From Kineococcus rhizosphaerae (lineage in GTDB: Bacteria > Actinomycetota > Actinomycetes > Actinomycetales > Kineococcaceae), in NCBI RefSeq assembly GCF_003002055.1, contig NZ_PVZF01000019.1, positions 1 through 45,587 of the forward strand: a stretch of DNA of 45,587 nucleotides, given 5' to 3'. The notes below the pieces were generated by a model. The model had not been told where the DNA came from. It did no database searches and saw only the letters and a program-made list of their open reading frames with translations. Numbering within the stretch: position 1 is the stretch's first letter; each line of letters opens with the position of its first letter. Made by a program: the position numbers and the translations under genes. This document shows positions 41,416-45,587 of the stretch, piece after piece.

Positions 41416-42000
41416 GTGATCGATTCCACCCCAGCCGCTACCAGCACACCGAGAACGGCCGGCCGGCGCCTGCCTGAGGCCGGGCCGCGGCGCCAGATGC
41501 GCGTGCACTGGTCGGTGCAGTCCGCCTCTCGAGACGCGATCCTGCGCCAAGTCAACGTCCAGCGAGCTGCCTCACTGCTGACCCGCCGCGTCGCGTGTGA
41601 GGCAGACCCGGAGCTGTTCTTCGACGACGCCCCGACAGCCCAGCGCGAGGCCCAGCGCATGTGCTGGGACTGTCCTGTACGACGCTCGTGCTTGCTGGTA
41701 GGGCTGGAGGCCGAGGCCAACGCTCAAACCAGCAACGGCACCTACAGCAACGGCACGATCGGTGGAGTCACCGCCGCGGTGCGCGAGCCTTGGGTCCGGG
41801 CACGACGAGCCCGCCGAACAGGACGAAGAGCCGCCGTCTCTGCAGCGGGCGCGGCGAAGGCAGTACCCGGGGCACTTCCCACACCGTCGTCGCGCTCGAC
41901 GTCGGAGACGACATCGCGCACCGGGACGCAGCATGCCGGCGAGTCCGCCGTGAGCCCCACCTGGACGAACCAGGCGCCGCACATGCGTAGGTCGGCGTGA
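41416..42000 (+). CDS. WhiB-like iron-sulfur transcription factor
   Basis: 194 aa, GTG start with AAGGA upstream. Four cysteines (61, 83, 86, 92) have the Wbl spacing Cx21-Cx2-Cx5-C for a [4Fe-4S] cluster: VACEADPELFF ... RMCWDCPVRRSC. The following turn is NGTIGGVTAAVR, where the usual GVWGG is changed to GTIGG. A basic C-terminal stretch (RARRARRTGRRA) could bind DNA. Wbl proteins act as redox-sensitive partners of the housekeeping sigma factor. The last 60 residues are Ser/Thr-rich and atypical. Confidence 0.88.
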   Translation: MIDSTPAATSTPRTAGRRLPEAGPRRQMRVHWSVQSASRDAILRQVNVQRAASLLTRRVACEADPELFFDDAPTAQREAQRMCWDCPVRRSCLLVGLEAEANAQTSNGTYSNGTIGGVTAAVREPWVRARRARRTGRRAAVSAAGAAKAVPGALPTPSSRSTSETTSRTGTQHAGESAVSPTWTNQAPHMRRSA

Positions 42001-42095
42001 ACGGCCACGGTGCGCGCATCCCCCTGGCGTTGAGGCAGGGGTGGGCCACCGGCCAGCAAGACCACCCGCGAGTTCACACCACCTCGGAGGACGTC

Positions 42096-42431
42096 ATGCG
42101 CACCCCCGCCCCCACGATCGCGTCGAACCGTCCGGAAGGGGTCGATCCCCGAACGGACGCCTGCGGCCAGCAACGGCGTGTGCGCGAACTCAGCTCTGGC
42201 GAACGCGCGGCCCTGGGTATCACGTCCAACCTCGACGACCTGGAAGCGCTGCTCGACGACGCGCACTACTTGGCGGCTCGTGAGGATGCGACCTACTGGA
42301 ACGAGGAGGGCCAGGAGATCGATCCCGATGACTGCGTCGGGGTGGCTGGCTCACCAGCGCTGGAACCAGTGGACCGGGACCACTCGCACACCGGGCCCTT
42401 CTCGCTGCGTACCCGGCACGCTCGGCAGTGA
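42096..42431 (+). CDS. small acidic protein of unknown function
   Basis: 111 aa, ATG 42096 with GGAGG upstream. The core (ELSSGERAALGITSNLDDLEALLDDAHYLAAREDATYWNEEGQEIDPDDC) is acidic and helical. No family recognised. Its 3' end is overlapped by an antisense coding-like stretch (see 42430-42682). Confidence 0.65.
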   Translation: MRTPAPTIASNRPEGVDPRTDACGQQRRVRELSSGERAALGITSNLDDLEALLDDAHYLAAREDATYWNEEGQEIDPDDCVGVAGSPALEPVDRDHSHTGPFSLRTRHARQ

Positions 42432-42682
42432 GGAAGCGGCCCGGCCAGTTCAATGTGCGCCCGAACATGGGGAGTGAGACGGCCTCGGCGCCGAAGATGA
42501 GGTCGCCCAACGCCTGCCGCAGCCTCCAGCGGACTGCCCTCACCCGGCTGCTGGTAGGTAGCAGCGACCAGGACGACGTCGGTAAAGAGGTAGCTGCTCC
42601 CGCTCAGCGAGGCGCTGGCGGTCAGGCCCAGGCGGTGGGCAGGTGAGTCGTTGTCGCCGCCGGTCGCCACCGGGCCGAACAC
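42430..42682 (-). pseudogene. probable frameshifted minus-strand gene remnant
   Basis: Two minus-strand frames show strong protein-like composition in turn. From ATG 42682: MFGPVATGGDNDSPAHRLGL ... SYLFTDVVLVAATYQQPGE. Then, from near 42543 in another frame: VRAVRWRLRQALGDLIFGAEAVSL followed by PMFGRTLNWPGRFLTAE. Both have about 90 % G/C third positions; the switch occurs around CCGGGTGAGGG. No stop separates them, so they are not a normal overlapping pair. A plus-strand frame (42428-42646) is also open but has a less protein-like translation. No family recognised. Confidence 0.45.
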
Positions 42683-42753
42683 TCCACGACCGACGCCGGC
42701 GCCGGTTGAGCACTCACCGGTCGCACCCGGCCGTCACCAGAGGGAAGGTGCAG

Positions 42754-43065
42754 GTGAACGTCAGGCCCTCAGGCCAGGCAGAGTCGTTGTCCCCTGAAGA
42801 GGTGGCCCGCGGCCTGCAGATCGCGGCCGGCTACGACCACGCCGCCGCAGGAGACCCGGTCAGTGACGACCCCTCCTACATGCGGTTCGTCAACGCATGG
42901 GGCCTGTGTCTGCGCCGTGACCCCTACGGTGCGGGTCTGCGCTGCACACGGCATCGGGGACACGGAGGGCCGCGCTGTGTCGCCGAGGGAGCGCTGAAGG
43001 TCCAGGCCGTCTGGCCTGTCCAGGAGGCGTTCCCTGAGCGCTACAGCGACTTCTCCGGTGCCTGA
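42754..43065 (+). CDS. small Cys/His-containing protein
   Basis: About 103 aa. The GTG at 42754 has GGAAGG 5 nt upstream; a GTG at 42748 is nearly equivalent. Segments: SPEEVARGLQIAAGYDHAAAG, SYMRFVNAWGLCLRRDPYGAG, then LRCTRHRGHGGPRCVAEG. The CxTRHRGHxGxxC cluster could bind zinc. No family recognised. Confidence 0.6.
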   Translation: MNVRPSGQAESLSPEEVARGLQIAAGYDHAAAGDPVSDDPSYMRFVNAWGLCLRRDPYGAGLRCTRHRGHGGPRCVAEGALKVQAVWPVQEAFPERYSDFSGA

Positions 43066-43139
43066 CGTGCTCGGAGAAGGCGCCGTTCCAGCAAGGGTCT
43101 ACGCGCAGCTGTAACCCTCAAACCGCGCGGCTGTGTCGT

Positions 43140-43155
43140 TGAGGTCGCAACCTCA
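43140..43155. terminator. short hairpin between convergent genes
   Basis: TGAGGT-cgca-ACCTCA forms a 6-bp stem at the convergence point of the plus-strand gene ending 43065 and the minus-strand gene ending 43153. It has no T-tract and is weak; the position is the main support. Confidence 0.3.
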
Positions 43156-43704
43156 CACGGGCTCGGGAGCCGGATGGGCCGTGCGGGCAGGATGGGTGCC
43201 GAGACGATGAGTCAAGCCGCTCGTGCCGGCAGTCGAGTCGGGGCCCAGGATTGCCTCGTGGCCGCGACCCAGCCGTCGTTCCAGCTGCTGCAGCTGTTGA
43301 AGCATGGCGATCGCTGTCTCTCGTGCGGCCGGTGACAAGGCCGCGGCGTTCAGGGCGATCTCGCGGACGCTGGGGTCGTTCACCGCTCGAGCGAGGGCAA
43401 GGTCGGTTTGGGCCTGTACGCCATCGCGCTGACTGAAGAAGTAGCCGATCCCGACGTCGAAAACGGCCGCGATGGCGAAGAGAGCTTTCAAGGTTGGGTT
43501 GACCTTGCCGCCGCGTCGCAGTTCGTAGAGGTAGTTGGATGAGAGCGAGTAGCCCAGTTGAGCCGCACGGGCCGAGATCTCAGGCATCGAGTACGGGCCG
43601 CGGTGCGGTGGGTGGACGGTGGAGATCAGCTGGTTGAGGCGTTCGGTGATCAGACGGATCTCGGCCTGGTCTTCATCGCGTGGCTGCGCCTCGAACTTAT
43701 TCAC
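43153..43704 (-). CDS. EspR-like XRE-family regulator
   Basis: 183 aa. GTG 43704 has GGAGGAAG upstream, so it is preferred over the in-frame GTG at 43719. The N terminus carries the actinobacterial EspR-type helix-turn-helix: ERLNQLISTVHPPHRGPYSMPEISARAAQLGYSLSSNYLYELRRGGKVNPTLKALFAIAAVFDVGIGYFF. A helical C-terminal region (about 100-155) probably dimerises. EspR-type proteins bind DNA cooperatively and often act as nucleoid-associated regulators. Divergent from the gene at 44086, with a palindrome between them. Confidence 0.85.
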   Translation of the reverse strand: MNKFEAQPRDEDQAEIRLITERLNQLISTVHPPHRGPYSMPEISARAAQLGYSLSSNYLYELRRGGKVNPTLKALFAIAAVFDVGIGYFFSQRDGVQAQTDLALARAVNDPSVREIALNAAALSPAARETAIAMLQQLQQLERRLGRGHEAILGPDSTAGTSGLTHRLGTHPARTAHPAPEPV

Positions 43705-43830
43705 AGCCTCTTCCTCCACGAGCAGCCATCAGCTTCCTTCTGTCGACCGGCGCTGGGTTGACGCACGCAGCGCCTTGCCGGCATGCCGGTGTGGTCGCAG
43801 AGCGTGAGGATCCTAGCGGTCGCCGACCCA

Positions 43831-43850
43831 GACGTGACCCAGGTCACGTC
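43831..43850. promoter_or_regulatory. 20-bp perfect palindrome in a divergent intergenic region
   Basis: GACGTGACC-CA-GGTCACGTC is an exact inverted repeat in the 380-bp region between the EspR-like gene (minus) and the gene at 44086 (plus), 127 bp upstream of the former. An operator for the EspR-like protein or another dimeric regulator is plausible. A CCCCC/GGGGG hairpin lies just beyond, near 43857-43870. A possible -10 TACACT is at 43968-43973, with no convincing -35. Confidence 0.6.
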
Positions 43851-44085
43851 ATCTTGTCCCCCGAAGGGGGGCAGGTAGGTACGCAGCCTACTGCGACACC
43901 TACGCAGAGTGGTGGTGGTCAGCTGTGGGTGAGGGCAAGGGTCTGTGCTGACAGCGTGATGTCGGACTACACTCACAGGGTGGATAGAGGCGGCGGGCTG
44001 CGAACCCCCACCTACCGAATCCGGTGACGACGGTTGCTGGTTCGGCCACACACCCATGAAACCGATCGATCGCCAGGAGCTCCGC

Positions 44086-45500
44086 ATGGCTGACACCGCT
44101 GCCCAGACATCCCCTGCAGCACTTGACGATGCTCACGAGCAGCGTTCTGGTGGACCTGCAGCTGAACGCCAGCCGCAGACTCCTTCTCGCACGCCACGAC
44201 CGACTCCTGGAGTGCGCTCGGGGTCGCGTCGACCGCTGAAGCCCGCTGCTTCGCGCCCGGACGGTGCCGCGACTTCGACGCAGGCGGCCTCGAGCGAGGC
44301 TCCGGACGCGACAGTGGCACTGAGTGCGGTGCGCGGTGGCTCTGAACCCGAGGTGACCGAGGCCGCTGAGTCTTCGGACGACTTCGCCCAGGAGATGGAA
44401 GGCGTCCCTGCCGAGCCGGTCGACCAGGTCCAGCGGATCGATCTGACCGCGCTGGAAGGCGTCAGAGAAGCAGCTCAGGGCGAGCACAGCCCCTCCGACC
44501 ACCTTGCCGGACCCGCCTCGGCGCAGGCGATGGCTCTCGCCAATCGCCTCCGGGTGCGCCGGCACAGCGCAGCGACGGCATCGCTGGCGACGACGGATGT
44601 GGAGCGCACGGACGAGCCCACCGAAGTCGCTGCCTCTCCTGAAAAGTCCGCGCCGCGCAAGGTCCCGGCGCGCACACCGGGGGTCACCGCCTTCGCGCCC
44701 GCCGCAGCGACCGGTTCAGCGGTAGACGGTGAGATCACCACAGAGCCCGATGACGCGACCGACACCGCATCGGAACCTCAGGAAGCCAGCTCCGCCGCGG
44801 CGGCCTCGGTGGTGGCACCCGATGTGGTGGCAGCTGGCGCCGACCTTGCCGAGTCCCAGCTCACGCCAGACCCCAGCGAAGCTCCGGCTGCGGTCAGCGC
44901 CGAGGACCAGGGACGGGTTCCTTCATCCGCCTCCGCTCGGGTCTACGTCTTCGACGCCGCGGCCGGTAGCGCCTCGCTCACTTCGACGAAGGGTGCTGCC
45001 GCCGCACAAGCCGACAACGGTGAGGGCGGCGACGATGTCGAGGTGGAGGAGGACGTCCAGGCGGGGGACGTCCAGGCGGGGGACGTCCAGGCGGGGGAGT
45101 ACGTCAACCTCGCCGCCGTGATGGACGGCGTCGACGTCGTCGACCTGCGCGTTCAGCAGGGGACAGAACTCGACGCCATGAAGTACACGCCCAACGACAG
45201 CGCTGAGCACTCGCCTGAGACGACGCACGAGGCGCCGTCGGCCCCGCAGAGCCTCCGGCCGTCCACGCCCGTACGCGGAGCCGACGCGGAGGCGAGTTCG
45301 CCGGCTGGCGTCGAGGGGCCGAAGCGTGGGGCGAGGCACGGTGAGGACACGACCGAACTCGCGTTGCCGTCCGACGTTGACCTCGATCGACGGTTCCAGA
45401 ACTGGCAGGCGGGCGAACTCGACGGCGCGGTGGACCTTGAGTTGCCTACCGCGCGTCCCACGGGCGGATGGCGCAAGGCCGTGCTGAGTCTGAGTGACTG
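44086..45500 (+). CDS. long disordered N terminus of a large protein, apparently cut by an insertion
   Basis: ATG 44086 has AGGAG upstream. The frame stays open to the end of the window (more than 500 codons). The translation is low-complexity Ala/Glu/Pro/Thr with short ordered pieces: VDQVQRIDLTALEGV, AQAMALANRLRVRR, VYVFDAAAG, a DVQAG triplet repeat (45052-45096), and TARPTGGWRKAVLSLS. A PTxGWRKAV segment after a long disordered region is familiar from large actinobacterial MinD/ParA-like ATPases, where the ATPase would follow. Coding character ends near 45490, where a minus-strand transposase-like C terminus begins. The ATPase identity is inference. Confidence 0.7.
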
Positions 45501-45502
45501 TT

Positions 45503-45587
45503 TTAGATGTGCGGTGAGGGCTGCGCCGGCCTGGTCAACCGGCGCAGCATCATCCGCGTGTAGGCAATCTCAACCATGGCGACCGCC
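45503..45587 (-). CDS. C terminus of a transposase (insertion sequence, partial)
   Basis: On the minus strand a frame entering from the right edge reads VAMVEIAYTRMMLRRLTRP and ends at TAA (45505-45503), 27 codons. The hydrophobic helix plus MLRRL is typical of DDE transposase ends (IS5-like families). It terminates a few bases from the point where the plus-strand gene loses coding character, which fits an IS inserted near 45490. Neither the other IS end nor a target duplication is visible. A 9-bp inverted repeat CTGCGCCGG/CCGGCGCAG (45521-45547) lies inside it. Confidence 0.5.
   Translation of the reverse strand, partial: AVAMVEIAYTRMMLRRLTRPAQPSPHI

Noticed and set aside
45521-45547. CTGCGCCGG/CCGGCGCAG inverted repeat as a terminator of the 44086 gene
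   Set aside because: It lies within the transposase-like coding end on the other strand and the upstream frame has no stop before it.

Overview
The window is a high-GC (roughly 70 %) actinobacterial accessory replicon: a large plasmid, or less likely an integrative conjugative element. The evidence is actinobacterial codon use (GC-rich third positions, frequent GTG starts), WhiB-like and EspR-like regulators, a TcpC/VirB4/FtsK-type conjugation cluster, and a parA/parB-type partition operon. Genus cannot be fixed from sequence alone. No rRNA, tRNA or CRISPR array was seen.

Layout. 1-2755 (minus): a gene start running off the left edge, then a likely replication/control operon (ribbon-helix-helix protein, 59-aa coupled ORF, winged-helix protein with internal repeats, HNH nuclease). 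3184-17971 (minus): a near-complete Tad/Flp pilus locus (SAF/CpaB, TadZ, TadA, TadB, TadC, a pilin-like peptide, three TadE/F/G-type pseudopilins, a very large LysM-BTAD membrane protein, two exported proteins, prepilin peptidase). 18300-18811: an excisionase-type HTH gene with a probable frameshift. 18939-21852: partition genes (ParA plus a tandem ribbon-helix-helix partner) and a 15-unit, 12-bp tandem array that is the best centromere candidate. 22000-22935: a sigma-70-like protein with apparent regions 2 and 4. 23888-27262: small cargo genes (a stand-alone maltokinase-cap-like protein, membrane and exported proteins of unknown role). 27450-40915 (plus): conjugation genes (TcpC-like, small membrane subunit, TcpE/PrgI-like, VirB4 ATPase, VirB6-like channel, transglycosylase-NlpC/P60 hydrolase, a membrane protein, FtsK-type coupling ATPase). 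No relaxase is in the window. 40974-45587: small genes, a WhiB-like and an EspR-like regulator, and a long disordered-N-terminus gene apparently interrupted by an insertion sequence at the right edge.

Two signals tie the window together. First, a bipartite motif TGTCACATYCG-N11-RGCTCT occurs five times with invariant spacing. It always points toward a gene start: the left-edge gene, the replication operon, the tadF-like unit, the first conjugation gene and the coupling ATPase. It looks like a promoter for an alternative sigma factor, and the window itself encodes a candidate. Second, tandem arrays with an exact 12-bp period recur many times, several of them in the untranslated leader directly before a Shine-Dalgarno sequence. 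The longest lies upstream of parA.
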